Notes: generated by a model not told the origin, from the sequence alone. A stretch of 13,033 nucleotides of DNA from a bacterium (GCA_021784715.1 JAJYHP010000033.1:1-13033), one strand, 5' to 3'; positions 1 to 7,539 are shown, counted from the first letter of the stretch. Program-made: numbers and translations.

Positions 1-1164
1 GTCGGTAAAGACGGCGTCATCACCGTCGAAGAGTCCAAGACCCTGAAGACCGAAGTCGAGACCAAAGACGGCATGCAGTTCGATAAGGGCTACATCTCGC
101 CGTACATGGTTACCGACAGCGAGCGTATGGAAGCGGTTCTCGACGATCCGTTCATCCTCGTCACCGAGCGCAAGATTACGGCGATCGCCGACATTCTTCC
201 GTTGCTCGAAAAAGTCGTTCAGGTGCAGAAGCCGCTGATGATCATCGCCGAAGATGTCGAGGGCGAAGCCCTTGCCACGATGGTGGTCAACAAACTTCGC
301 GGCACGTTCACCAGCGTTGCGGTCAAGGCGCCGGGCTTCGGCGACCGCCGCAAAGAGATGCTCAAGGATATTGCGACCCTCACCGGCGCGACCGTGATCA
401 GCGAAGAACTCGGCCTCAAGCTCGATAAGGTCACCCCGGATCAGCTCGGTCGCGCCAAACGCGTCAAGATCACCAAAGAAGAGACGACGATCGTCGACGG
501 CGCCGGCAAGAGCGATGCAATCAAGGGCCGGATCGAGATGATCAAAAAGCAGATCCAAGAGACCGACTCCGATTTCGATCGCGAGAAGCTCCAAGAGCGC
601 CTCGCGAAGTTGTCGGGCGGCGTTGCGGTCATCCAAGTCGGTGCGGCGACCGAGACCGAGCTCAAAGAGAAGAAGCATCGCATCGAAGATGCCCTCTCGG
701 CGACGCGCGCGGCCGTGCAAGAAGGCATGATCCCCGGCGGCGGCAGCTCGCTCGTACACGCGGTCAAAGCGATCGAGAAGTACGTCGAAACCGCGCCGAA
801 GACCAACGGCCACGCGGCAACGTGGGCCGATGAGAAGATCGGCATCGACATCATCCGCAAGGCACTCGAAGAGCCGCTTCGTCAGATCGCGTTCAACGCG
901 GGCTTCGAAGGCTCGGTTGAAGTGAACAACGTGAAGAGCAAGAAAGCTCCGCACGGGTTCGATGCGATGACCGGCGAGATCGTCGATATGTTCAAGTCCG
1001 GTATCGTCGAGCCGTTCAAAGTAACGCGTTCGGCGCTGCAGAACGCCGCATCGATCGGTGCGCTGATTCTCACCACCGAGACGTTGATCGCCGACAAGCC
1101 CGAGCCCAAGAAAGACGCACCGGCGATGCCGGGCGGCGGCATGGGCGGCTACGACATGATGTAA
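1..1164 (+). CDS. groEL: Chaperonin GroEL (Hsp60), 3' part; 5' end outside window
   Basis: This is the cytosolic 60-kDa chaperonin, which forms a double ring and folds proteins with ATP and GroES. The reading frame is open from base 1, giving 387 residues; alignment by eye puts the first at about residue 169 of E. coli GroEL. Visible landmarks are the apical segment [12 protein letters not shown] (substrate-binding tyrosines), [53 protein letters not shown], and [14 protein letters not shown], whose Asp matches the ATPase residue Asp398. The equatorial [13 protein letters not shown] follows, then a short GGM-type tail ending [10 protein letters not shown]. The segment between the GGG motif and the next conserved IGIDII is about ten residues longer than in E. 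coli. All domains seen are intact, so a working protein is expected. No groES lies downstream; it or a CIRCE site would be upstream, outside the window. A terminator follows, so groEL ends its transcript. Confidence 0.98.
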   Translation, partial: VGKDGVITVEESKTLKTEVETKDGMQFDKGYISPYMVTDSERMEAVLDDPFILVTERKITAIADILPLLEKVVQVQKPLMIIAEDVEGEALATMVVNKLRGTFTSVAVKAPGFGDRRKEMLKDIATLTGATVISEELGLKLDKVTPDQLGRAKRVKITKEETTIVDGAGKSDAIKGRIEMIKKQIQETDSDFDREKLQERLAKLSGGVAVIQVGAATETELKEKKHRIEDALSATRAAVQEGMIPGGGSSLVHAVKAIEKYVETAPKTNGHAATWADEKIGIDIIRKALEEPLRQIAFNAGFEGSVEVNNVKSKKAPHGFDAMTGEIVDMFKSGIVEPFKVTRSALQNAASIGALILTTETLIADKPEPKKDAPAMPGGGMGGYDMM

Positions 1165-1183
1165 TTCCGCATCGAAGCGGAAT
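1164..1183 (+). other. Small hairpin at the groEL stop codon
   Basis: A 7-bp perfect inverted repeat (ATTCCGC, loop ATCGAA, GCGGAAT) begins at the last base of the groEL stop codon. It has no T-run of its own, so I read it as 3'-end structure next to the real terminator that follows, perhaps stabilising the mRNA. Seen directly; the role is inferred. Confidence 0.5.
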
Positions 1184-1188
1184 GCATG

Positions 1189-1227
1189 AGGCCTCGGCAG
1201 CGAACGCTCCCGAGGCCTTTCGTTTTG
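1189..1227 (+). terminator. Rho-independent terminator of groEL
   Basis: A 9-bp perfect stem, AGGCCTCGG (1189-1197) with CCGAGGCCT (1210-1218), is extended inside by AGC/GCT after one C-C mismatch, closing on a GAAC loop. It is followed by a T-rich stretch, TTTCGTTTTG. It lies 24 bases after the groEL stop. The strong GC stem plus T-tract is the standard intrinsic terminator layout. Confidence 0.88.
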
Positions 1228-1313
1228 CTGCGCTTGGGACCGCTTGCGTCGCGCGGCCCCCGCACGGTGCCTCGATACGGTGCTTCACACCTACTCGGCG
1301 TGAGACGAACGAC

Positions 1314-1339
1314 CGGCTCGGCGTGTGAACGCCGGGCCG
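1314..1339 (+). promoter_or_regulatory. 11-bp hairpin with GNRA-type loop in the leader of the c-di-GMP gene
   Basis: Bases 1314-1324 pair with 1329-1339 over eleven consecutive positions (ten Watson-Crick, one G-U) around a GTGA tetraloop, which fits the stable GNRA class. The stem sits 120 bases before the chosen start at 1460, in the 233-base gap after the groEL terminator. No T-run follows on either strand, so it is not an intrinsic terminator. Nearby are a 9-bp direct repeat CTCGGCGTG (1294-1302 and 1317-1325) and ACGGTGC twice (1264-1270, 1277-1283). The rest of 1228-1459 shows no convincing promoter or gene. An RNA leader element or transcript-end structure is possible; the function is unknown. 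Confidence 0.45.
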
Positions 1340-1459
1340 AGGTCGATGAGGAAGCAAGCGATGCCGAGTGACAGATTGCACCTACGTGGAGTCTGCGCGG
1401 TGGAAGGTCGTACAGGCGGCGGCGGCGTAGGCTGCTCTCCACACGAGAGCGAGGGAGCG

Positions 1460-3640
1460 ATGGAGCGCAGGCCCAGGTTATCTCCGGTGCAGAGTATTGC
1501 CGTCGCGGCACTCTATCTCGCTGCGTGGATCGGGAGCGATCTTCTCGGCTCGTTTTATAACGGGGCGCACGGGACGTTCTACCCGTGGTATCTCGGTGCG
1601 GCGCTAACCTTCTACCTCATCTACACCTTCGGATACGCATACGCGCCCTTGGCAATCGTCGCCGAGATCGCGCGTCCGCTGCTCTTTCCGGCTACGGCGC
1701 ATCTCGCGTTTGCCGTCTATCTCGAGTTTGGCATCATCGCGGCGATCGGCTACTCGGTCGTCGTCTTTATTCTCAAGCGCGTGCTCGTCGTTCGCCTCCC
1801 GTTTGAAACGTTTCAAGACGCCGCAAACTTCTGCGGCGTCGCGATCGTTGCACCGTTAATCCTCGCGCTGATTCCGGCCGCGATTGCGGTTTCGATCTTC
1901 GGCGGCGGCTGGCAACATTATCTCCGCGAGGTCGTCAGCTTTTGGGTCGGCGATACGCTCGGGCTGCTGGTGCTCGTGCCGATCCTCGCGACGTATCTCA
2001 CCCCGCGCTTCATGCCCGAACCCGAGGAGAGCCGTCCGCCGGTCTTCGATATTCAACTTCGCGAACGTATCTTGCTCTACTCAACGGTCGTCGGCGCGAC
2101 GCTGCTGGGATATGCAGCGGTACTCACCGGCGTCAGCGGCGATCCGCTGCGGTATTTCGTTTTTCTCCCCCTGATGTGGATGGCGGCGCGCGGCGGGCTG
2201 CGGTTGGCGATCCCCGGCATTTTTGTGACCGATGCGTTAACCAGCGTGTTGAATTACATCTTTCCCACGACATCGATTCACCCCATCGATCTCCAGACGT
2301 TCATCGTTATCTCCGCGATTTCATCGCTCTCCGTCGGTGCGCTGGTCGATCAACGCGCGCGAGCAGAGCGGCAGACGCGGGCACTCGCATTCACCAATTC
2401 GCTCAGCGGTTTGCCGAACCGTCGCGGCCTCGAACGCTGGCTCGAGCGTACCGAAGGCGCGCTCTTACTCGCGCTGATCGATATCGACCACATGAAGCTC
2501 ACGAACGAGGGGCTCACGCGGGCGGCCGGCGACGAGCTACTCAAACGCATTGCCGAACGCTGCGCCGATTTCTCCGCTGCGGAGTTCGTCGCTCACGTTA
2601 GCGCCGACGAATTCGCAATCGTCGCGCGTGGGAGCGCCGAGAGCGCCGAGCAACTCGGGCGGCGCATTGCGGAGATCTTCGAAGACCCGATCGCCGTCGA
2701 GGAGCACGAATTATACGTTTCGGTCTCGGTCGGGATCGCTTTTGCAAACGCAGCCTCCGACTACGAAGAAGTCCTCCGCCATGCGGATCTTGCCATGTAT
2801 CGTGCGAAGCAGGCCGGACGCGGCCGCGCCGTTCTCTATACTCCCGATCTCGCCGATGAGAGACGAACGCTCTCGTTGGCAACGGAGTTGCACGCCGCCG
2901 TGCGCAACCGTGAATTCGTCCTCTTCTATCAACCGATTTTCGAATTCGTCGGCGAAAACTTACGCTGCACGGGCGTCGAGGCGTTGCTGCGTTGGAATCA
3001 TCCGCGCTTAGGGTTTCTAGAACCCGCAGCGTTCCTGGATTTTCTTGAAAACATGACGCTCGCCGAACGCGTCGGCCTATGGGTGCTCGGCGAGGCGGCG
3101 CGGCAGGCGCGCGAATGGCTCGACGCCGATATCGACCTCCAGGTGTGGATCAATCTCTTTCCGCGCCAGGCGCTCGACCCGCAACTCCCCGAGCACATCA
3201 AGACGCTGCTCGACGAGCACGGCCTCTCGCCGTCGCGCTTCGTCCTCGAGATTGTCGAACGGGTCATCGCCGAGGATACGAACGATATCGAGCGTGCGGT
3301 GCGGGCGCTACGCAATCTCGGAACGATGACGGCGATCGACGATTTCGGCACCGGACATTCTTCGCTCGCTCGTCTGCGCGAAGTGCCGGTTGACGTGATG
3401 AAGATCGACCAGCAGTTCGTTGCGCGCTGCGAGATCGACGACAAGGCCAGCGGTGTCGTGCAGGCGGTTCTCAAGATCGCGCAGGAGCTTCGCCTGCGGC
3501 CGCTCGCCGAAGGCATTGAAAACGAAGCACAATTAGAGCGTTTACGCTTCTACGGATGTCGCTACGTCCAGGGATATTTTCTCGCACGGCCAATGAGAGC
3601 TGACGATTTCTACCGCTGGTTGACCGCGGCTCGCGTCTAG
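1460..3640 (+). CDS. MASE1-GGDEF-EAL membrane protein, probable cyclic-di-GMP phosphodiesterase
   Basis: A 726-residue inner-membrane signalling protein. Residues about 10-300 are a run of hydrophobic segments resembling the MASE1 sensor domain. Residues about 305-465 form a GGDEF domain (it includes NSLSGLPNRRGLERW and LLALIDIDHMKLTNE), but the signature is SADEF (381-385) and no RxxD inhibitory site precedes it. Residues about 485-720 are an EAL domain with every key residue present: EAL 507-509, N565, E597 in LEIVE, D627-D628 in DDFGTG, K648, E684 in AEGIE, and Q704. From known family chemistry it should hydrolyse c-di-GMP to pGpG, while the GGDEF part probably cannot make c-di-GMP and may bind GTP as a regulator. 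The ATG at 1460 is chosen because it directly precedes the first membrane segment and follows a purine-rich GAGGGAG. The frame stays open upstream to a GTG at 1325, but that stretch is not protein-like. Monocistronic by layout; the signal sensed is unknown. Confidence 0.93.
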   Translation: MERRPRLSPVQSIAVAALYLAAWIGSDLLGSFYNGAHGTFYPWYLGAALTFYLIYTFGYAYAPLAIVAEIARPLLFPATAHLAFAVYLEFGIIAAIGYSVVVFILKRVLVVRLPFETFQDAANFCGVAIVAPLILALIPAAIAVSIFGGGWQHYLREVVSFWVGDTLGLLVLVPILATYLTPRFMPEPEESRPPVFDIQLRERILLYSTVVGATLLGYAAVLTGVSGDPLRYFVFLPLMWMAARGGLRLAIPGIFVTDALTSVLNYIFPTTSIHPIDLQTFIVISAISSLSVGALVDQRARAERQTRALAFTNSLSGLPNRRGLERWLERTEGALLLALIDIDHMKLTNEGLTRAAGDELLKRIAERCADFSAAEFVAHVSADEFAIVARGSAESAEQLGRRIAEIFEDPIAVEEHELYVSVSVGIAFANAASDYEEVLRHADLAMYRAKQAGRGRAVLYTPDLADERRTLSLATELHAAVRNREFVLFYQPIFEFVGENLRCTGVEALLRWNHPRLGFLEPAAFLDFLENMTLAERVGLWVLGEAARQAREWLDADIDLQVWINLFPRQALDPQLPEHIKTLLDEHGLSPSRFVLEIVERVIAEDTNDIERAVRALRNLGTMTAIDDFGTGHSSLARLREVPVDVMKIDQQFVARCEIDDKASGVVQAVLKIAQELRLRPLAEGIENEAQLERLRFYGCRYVQGYFLARPMRADDFYRWLTAARV

Positions 3641-3736
3641 TGACCTGAGGTTCCTCCGAGGGCTCCCGCATAGCGAACGTTCCGTAACCTGCTTTACAGG
3701 TAGGAGTCGCGCCGGGGCACGCAAACATCTTCGGCT

Positions 3737-5563
3737 ATGGGCAATGCGACGGTCAACGATTTTACGATCCGGGTCGCTACGGTAAACGGCTCCGGGAGTC
3801 AGTCCTCCAACTTGGTGCTTACGAATGCGATCTTTCGGCTCGGCGTTCCGGTAGCGCCGAAGAACGTCTTTCCTTCGAACATCGAGGGACTTCCAACCTG
3901 GTACGATATTCGCGCCACGTCGCGCGGATATCGATGTCGCACCGGAACGATCGACGTACTGGTCGCGCTCAACGCGGCGACCTGGGTGCAGGACGTGGCC
4001 AGCGTTCGTCCCGGCGGCGCGATCGTCCACGAGAGCACCTATCCGGTCTCCGGAATCACGCAGCGCGACGATATCGCGTACTATCCCGTTCCCTTTACCG
4101 AATTGGCGAAAGCGCACGTGAAAGACGGCGCGATGCGCAAGTATCTCACGAATATGATCTACGTCGGCGTCCTCGCCGAACTGTTGCGCATTCCCGAATC
4201 GACGATCGAGGCGGCAATCGGCTCGCAATTCAAGAGTAAGCCGAAGGCGGCTGCGGCGAACCTCGAAGCGGTTCGCATCGGCTCCGCCTACGCGCGCGAA
4301 CATTTGTCGGCGGTGGAAGGCATCGCGCTCGAACCGATGACCGGTGCGACCGACGAGCTGTTTTTCATCGATGGAAATCGTGCCGCTGCGTTGGGCTGCG
4401 TGATGGGCGGCTGCACCGTCAGCGGCTGGTATCCCATCACGCCGGCATCCTCGCTCTGCGAATCCTTTATCGCGCTCTGCGAAAAATATCGGGTCGATCC
4501 CGCGACCGGCGAGCAGAAGTACGCCATCGTTCAAGCCGAGGACGAGCTCGCGGCGATCGGCATGGTGATCGGTGCCGGGTGGGCCGGCGCGCGGGCGATG
4601 ACCGCGACGTCGGGGCCGGGCATCTCGCTCATGGCCGAATACGTCGGCTACGCTTCGTTCGCGGAGATTCCGGCGGTGATCTTCGACGTGCAGCGCGTGG
4701 GGCCGTCAACCGGGTTACCGACGCGTACGATGCAGGGCGACTTGAGTTTCGTTTACACGCTGGGGCACGGTGACACGAAGCATCCCGTGCTGCTGCCGGG
4801 CACGGTTGAGGAGCTGTACGAAGACGGTATGGCCGCGCTCGATCTCGCCGAGCGCCTGCAGTGTCCGGTCTTCGTTCTTTCGGACCTCGATCTCGGAATG
4901 AACTCGTGGCTGACCAAACCGTTCGCGTTTCCGGAGAAACCGTTCGATCGCGGTAAATTGCTTCGCGCCGAAGACTTAACCGCGCGACCCGATTGGGGGC
5001 GTTATCGCGATATCGACGGCGACGGCATTCCCTATCGAACGATCCCGGGAACCGATCATCCCGCTGCCGGATACTTCACGCGCGGCACGGGGCACGACGA
5101 AGAGGCAAAATACTCCGAGAGTCCCGACGTATGGTTGCGCAATCTCAACCGGCTCGCCCGCAAGCACGATACGGCGCGCACCTTGGTTCCGCAACCTCAG
5201 TGCGAGGATACGGGGAACCCCGTCGGTATTCTCGCCTACGGCTCCACCCACCATGCCGTCGTCGAGGCGCGAGATCTGCTGCACGCAGCGGGCTTCGAGA
5301 GCGATTATCTCCGCGTGCGCGCGTTGCCGCTCGCCGCGGAGGTCGGTGCCTTCATCGACCGCCACGAGTGCGTCTACGTCGTCGAACAGAATCGCGACGG
5401 CCAATTGTTGGGAATCCTTCGCAACGAGTTACGGGCCGACCAAATAGCCCGTCTTCGTTCGATCCGGCACTACAGCGGCGTGCCGATCGATGCATCGGCG
5501 ATCGTCGATCCGCTGATGGAATCCCGAAAAGAACTCGCTCAAGTAGGAGGTGCGCGCTCATGA
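3737..5563 (+). CDS. korA: 2-oxoacid:ferredoxin oxidoreductase, fused gamma-alpha subunit
   Basis: Large subunit of a thiamine-diphosphate enzyme that oxidatively decarboxylates a 2-oxoacid (2-oxoglutarate likely) with CoA and ferredoxin, reversibly. The 608 residues begin with a gamma domain (about 1-185; TIRVATVNGSGSQSSNLVL, FPSNIEGLPTWYDIR), then a linker, then the alpha domain (about 205-600). The alpha domain carries the family signature YPITPASS (from Y232), QAEDELAAIGMVIGAGWAG, TATSGPGISLM and GTGHDEEAKYSES. Fused gamma-alpha subunits are typical of the two-subunit KorAB type found in aerobes such as Mycobacterium. There is no ferredoxin domain. The start at 3737 is the only ATG after the in-frame stop at 3701, yet it has no close Shine-Dalgarno; the nearest AGGAG is 30 bases upstream. 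The gene overlaps korB by 4 bases, so the subunits are probably co-translated. Substrate choice between 2-oxoglutarate and other 2-oxoacids is not settled by sequence alone. Confidence 0.93.
   Translation: MGNATVNDFTIRVATVNGSGSQSSNLVLTNAIFRLGVPVAPKNVFPSNIEGLPTWYDIRATSRGYRCRTGTIDVLVALNAATWVQDVASVRPGGAIVHESTYPVSGITQRDDIAYYPVPFTELAKAHVKDGAMRKYLTNMIYVGVLAELLRIPESTIEAAIGSQFKSKPKAAAANLEAVRIGSAYAREHLSAVEGIALEPMTGATDELFFIDGNRAAALGCVMGGCTVSGWYPITPASSLCESFIALCEKYRVDPATGEQKYAIVQAEDELAAIGMVIGAGWAGARAMTATSGPGISLMAEYVGYASFAEIPAVIFDVQRVGPSTGLPTRTMQGDLSFVYTLGHGDTKHPVLLPGTVEELYEDGMAALDLAERLQCPVFVLSDLDLGMNSWLTKPFAFPEKPFDRGKLLRAEDLTARPDWGRYRDIDGDGIPYRTIPGTDHPAAGYFTRGTGHDEEAKYSESPDVWLRNLNRLARKHDTARTLVPQPQCEDTGNPVGILAYGSTHHAVVEARDLLHAAGFESDYLRVRALPLAAEVGAFIDRHECVYVVEQNRDGQLLGILRNELRADQIARLRSIRHYSGVPIDASAIVDPLMESRKELAQVGGARS
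5545..5550 (+). promoter_or_regulatory. Strong Shine-Dalgarno of korB
   Basis: AGGAGG, with a T on each side, lies 9 bases before the ATG at 5560 and inside the end of korA. It fixes the korB start and rules out the long upstream extension of that frame. Confidence 0.85.
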
Positions 5564-6588
5564 CCGCTTCGGCACAAACGCTCAACATTATCGGCCTCGC
5601 GCGTGACGTCTACAAAGGGTCGCCGACGACGCTCTGCGCCGGCTGCGGGCATAACTCGATAACCAACCACCTCATCAAGGCACTCTACGAGTACGGCGTA
5701 CCACCGCACCGTTTAGCGAAGATGAGCGGCATCGGTTGCAGTTCCAAAACGCCGGCGTATTTCGTCGACCAAGCGCATGGCTTTAACGGTCTTCACGGAC
5801 GCATGCCTTCGGCGGCGACCGGAGCGAAGCTGGCAAATCGAGAGCTGATGGTGTTGGGGATCAGCGGAGACGGCGATACGGCATCGATCGGCCTCGGCCA
5901 GTACTGCCATACGATTCGCCGCAACGTCGATATCACGTACATCGTTGAAAACAACGGCGTCTACGGGCTCACGAAGGGGCAATTTTCGGCGACCGCCGAC
6001 GTCGGTTCGACGCTCAAGCACGGCGGAACCAATGCCTACACGACGATCGATCTCTGCGGTCTGGCAATCGAGCTCGGCGCCACGTTCGTCGCCCGCTCGT
6101 TTTCAGGGGATGGGAAACAGCTCGTCCCGCTGCTCGAGGCCGCGTTCGCGCATCGTGGAACGGCGATTCTCGATGTTATTAGCCCCTGCGTTACGTTTAA
6201 CGACCACGAAGGCTCGACCAAGAGCTATGCCTACGTCAAGGAGCACGACGTGCTCGTCAATGCTCCGGATTTCATTCACGCAGGCGAAGAGATCGTCGTC
6301 GATTACGAACCCGGAACCGTACAAGATGTCGCGCTCGACGACGGTTCGCATCTGCTTTTGAGAAAACTTGACCGCGAATACGATGCAACCGACCGCCTCG
6401 GCGCGCTACGGACGATTCACGAAAGCCGCACTCGCGGCGAGCTCGTCACCGGGCTGCTCTTCGTGAGCGGCGACGAACCCGATCTCTGCACGCGCGAGCG
6501 CATGCCGGCTCGTCCGCTTCACGCGTACGGAGAGGACGAGCTCCGCCTCGACCGCGCGACGTTTGCGAAGATCGCCGGCGGAGCATAA
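5560..6588 (+). CDS. korB: 2-oxoacid:ferredoxin oxidoreductase, beta subunit
   Basis: The 342-residue catalytic partner of the preceding gamma-alpha subunit; it holds thiamine diphosphate and one [4Fe-4S] cluster. The four cluster cysteines expected for this family are visible: C26 and C29 (CAGCG), C60 (GIGCSSKTP) and C210 (SPCVTFN). The ThDP/Mg2+ motif is GDGD (103-106) followed by ENNGVYGLTKGQFS (130-143). There is no fused ferredoxin domain, so electrons must leave to a separate ferredoxin that is not encoded in this window. The ATG overlaps the korA stop as ATGA and has an AGGAGG ribosome site. The frame ends 19 bases before the convergent gene at 6608, with no clear terminator between. 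Function is firmly supported at family level; 2-oxoglutarate as substrate is likely but inferred from the two-subunit architecture. Confidence 0.94.
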   Translation: MTASAQTLNIIGLARDVYKGSPTTLCAGCGHNSITNHLIKALYEYGVPPHRLAKMSGIGCSSKTPAYFVDQAHGFNGLHGRMPSAATGAKLANRELMVLGISGDGDTASIGLGQYCHTIRRNVDITYIVENNGVYGLTKGQFSATADVGSTLKHGGTNAYTTIDLCGLAIELGATFVARSFSGDGKQLVPLLEAAFAHRGTAILDVISPCVTFNDHEGSTKSYAYVKEHDVLVNAPDFIHAGEEIVVDYEPGTVQDVALDDGSHLLLRKLDREYDATDRLGALRTIHESRTRGELVTGLLFVSGDEPDLCTRERMPARPLHAYGEDELRLDRATFAKIAGGA

Positions 6589-6607
6589 TCGCGAACGTTG
6601 CGAGGAT

Positions 6608-6940
6608 CTACGATTCCCGGCGCAGGCTCTCGGTGTTCTCGGCGATGCGAAAGACGGCGACGATAAATTCAAGATAGATGCGCGCGCCGATCGAGCCGAT
6701 GACGAAGATGATCGGGGTAAGAATGATATGCAGGAGGATGCTACCGAAGCTCGGCTCCTGCGGCGGCCCGAAGAACGAATACTCCGGGACGAATGCGGAG
6801 CCTAAATAGGCAAGCGAACCCATCGCGACACCGACGAGTGCGAGAACGTACACGATTTGGATGATTTTCGGCGTGATGAACGCGTGAAACGAAAGATCGT
6901 AGAGCGAGGACAGAAAGCCCTTGGCGGCAGATTGATTCAC
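6608..6940 (-). CDS. Small DUF4282-like integral membrane protein
   Basis: A 110-residue protein with two membrane segments, about residues 27-50 and 67-97, joined by a proline- and phenylalanine-rich loop (FFGPPQEPSFG). The pattern FLSSLYDLSFHAFITPKIIQIVYVL at the front and ARIYLEFIVAVFRIAENTE at the back matches what I know of the DUF4282 family, usually small two-helix membrane proteins of unknown function. The start is a GTG at 6940, supported by AGGAGGG five bases upstream (6946-6952), one of the best ribosome sites in the window. The open frame continues upstream to 7372, but that part runs antisense to another gene and is discarded. The gene converges with korB and diverges from the gene at 7055; it appears to be transcribed alone. 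Confidence 0.82.
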   Translation of the reverse strand: MNQSAAKGFLSSLYDLSFHAFITPKIIQIVYVLALVGVAMGSLAYLGSAFVPEYSFFGPPQEPSFGSILLHIILTPIIFVIGSIGARIYLEFIVAVFRIAENTESLRRES

Positions 6941-7054
6941 GAAAGCCCTCCTAGACGGTATACAGAGTAGCAGGAGAAAGCGCTTCGTCCGCAGCCTTGG
7001 TTGCCCTGCCGAGCCTTTCCACGAACGTTGAATAATCACGATAAGGAGCACGTC
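6941..7054. promoter_or_regulatory. Divergent intergenic region between the DUF4282-like gene and the CCP-motif gene
   Basis: These 114 bases separate two divergently read genes and must hold both promoters unless transcripts run in from further away. The ribosome sites are clear at each end: AGGAGGG on the minus strand (6946-6952) and AAGGAG on the plus strand (7043-7048). I could not pick out a convincing -35/-10 pair in either direction. An AATAAT at 7031-7036 is the only AT-rich hexamer of note and lacks a well-spaced -35. Confidence 0.4.
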
Positions 7055-7534
7055 ATGCCGCTCGCTCAAGCCGCCGTCAACCATCTCTTGCACGCGACGA
7101 CGCAGATCCGTCTGCTGCCCAATCCCGGGGGCTACGGCGCTGCGAAGGATATCCCGTTCGTGCGCGTCCGTGGTGCCGCCGAAGGGAGTTCGGCGGGCTT
7201 TGCCGATGCGCGCTACGCCGTCTTGGGAACGATGGGGCCGGAGTCGCAAAAAATCGTTGCGCTCCCGCTGATGAGCGGCGGCAGCGGAGCCGACTTCACG
7301 GTCTTGCTCTACGCGGCCGACGGAGCGGGCAGACTGCGCTACGCCGGAAAAATCGATTGGGGCGGGGGCCATATCGGGGTCGCCGTCACCTTTGCCACGA
7401 TCGTGGTTACCGAACCGATCTACGGCGCGAACGATCCCAACTGCTGCCCGAGTGCTTATCTCGTCGAGCTCTATCAGGTTCGCAACGGGAAACTGACGCG
7501 CGTCGGCAGCGCGAACGTGCCGAAGCCGGGTTAA
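7055..7534 (+). CDS. Hypothetical protein with CCPS motif, LppP/LprE-like pattern
   Basis: A 159-residue protein of unknown function. It looks like an all-beta domain: short alternating hydrophobic strands such as YAVLGTM, KIVALPLM, FTVLLYAA and VTFATIVVTE, with many glycines. Near the end is DPNCCPS (C130-C131) followed by AYLVELYQVRNGKLTRV. That ending resembles the C-terminal CCPSG region of actinobacterial LppP/LprE lipoproteins, which are exported; this is a resemblance by eye only. Unlike those, no signal peptide or lipobox is seen at this start, and extending to the TTG at 7001 does not supply one. The ATG at 7055 is chosen for AAGGAG six bases upstream. The stop codon overlaps the stop of the convergent permease gene on a shared TTAA. 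Real gene likely; cell location uncertain. Confidence 0.72.
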   Translation: MPLAQAAVNHLLHATTQIRLLPNPGGYGAAKDIPFVRVRGAAEGSSAGFADARYAVLGTMGPESQKIVALPLMSGGSGADFTVLLYAADGAGRLRYAGKIDWGGGHIGVAVTFATIVVTEPIYGANDPNCCPSAYLVELYQVRNGKLTRVGSANVPKPG

Positions 7535-7539
7535 CCGGC
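7525..7539. other. Shared convergent stop TTAA inside a 5-bp palindrome
   Basis: TTAA at 7531-7534 provides TAA stops to both the plus-strand gene (7532-7534) and the minus-strand permease (7531-7533). It is flanked by GCCGG (7525-7529) and CCGGC (7535-7539), which can form a short hairpin in either transcript. No T-run is present, so it is not a classical terminator. Confidence 0.6.

Noticed and set aside
1325..1459. Longer start for the MASE1-GGDEF-EAL protein at a GTG
   Set aside because: The extra 45 residues are not protein-like, would begin inside the 11-bp hairpin loop, and precede a clear ATG with GAGGGAG that leads straight into the first membrane helix.
3641..3736. Terminator or tRNA-like structure after the EAL gene
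   Set aside because: Several short inverted repeats (GAGG/CCTC, ACCTG/CAGGT) occur, but none is longer than 5 bp or followed by a T-run, and there is no tRNA arm pattern.
3542..4534. 330-codon minus-strand open frame antisense to korA
   Set aside because: It mirrors korA across its gamma and early alpha domains, is rich in Arg/Asp without any domain pattern, and spans an intergenic gap. It is a by-product of GC-rich codon use.
4993..5559. Extended korB frame upstream of 5560
   Set aside because: It lies out of frame inside korA and is an arginine-rich shadow; AGGAGG and the conserved N-terminus fix the start at 5560.
6589..6607. Possible bidirectional terminator between korB and the convergent membrane gene
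   Set aside because: Only a 4-bp TCGC/GCGA stem can form in this 19-base gap and there is no T-run.
6941..7372. Upstream extension of the DUF4282-like gene (minus strand)
   Set aside because: This part is antisense to the gene at 7055 and lacks family similarity; the GTG at 6940 has a strong ribosome site and begins the recognisable domain.
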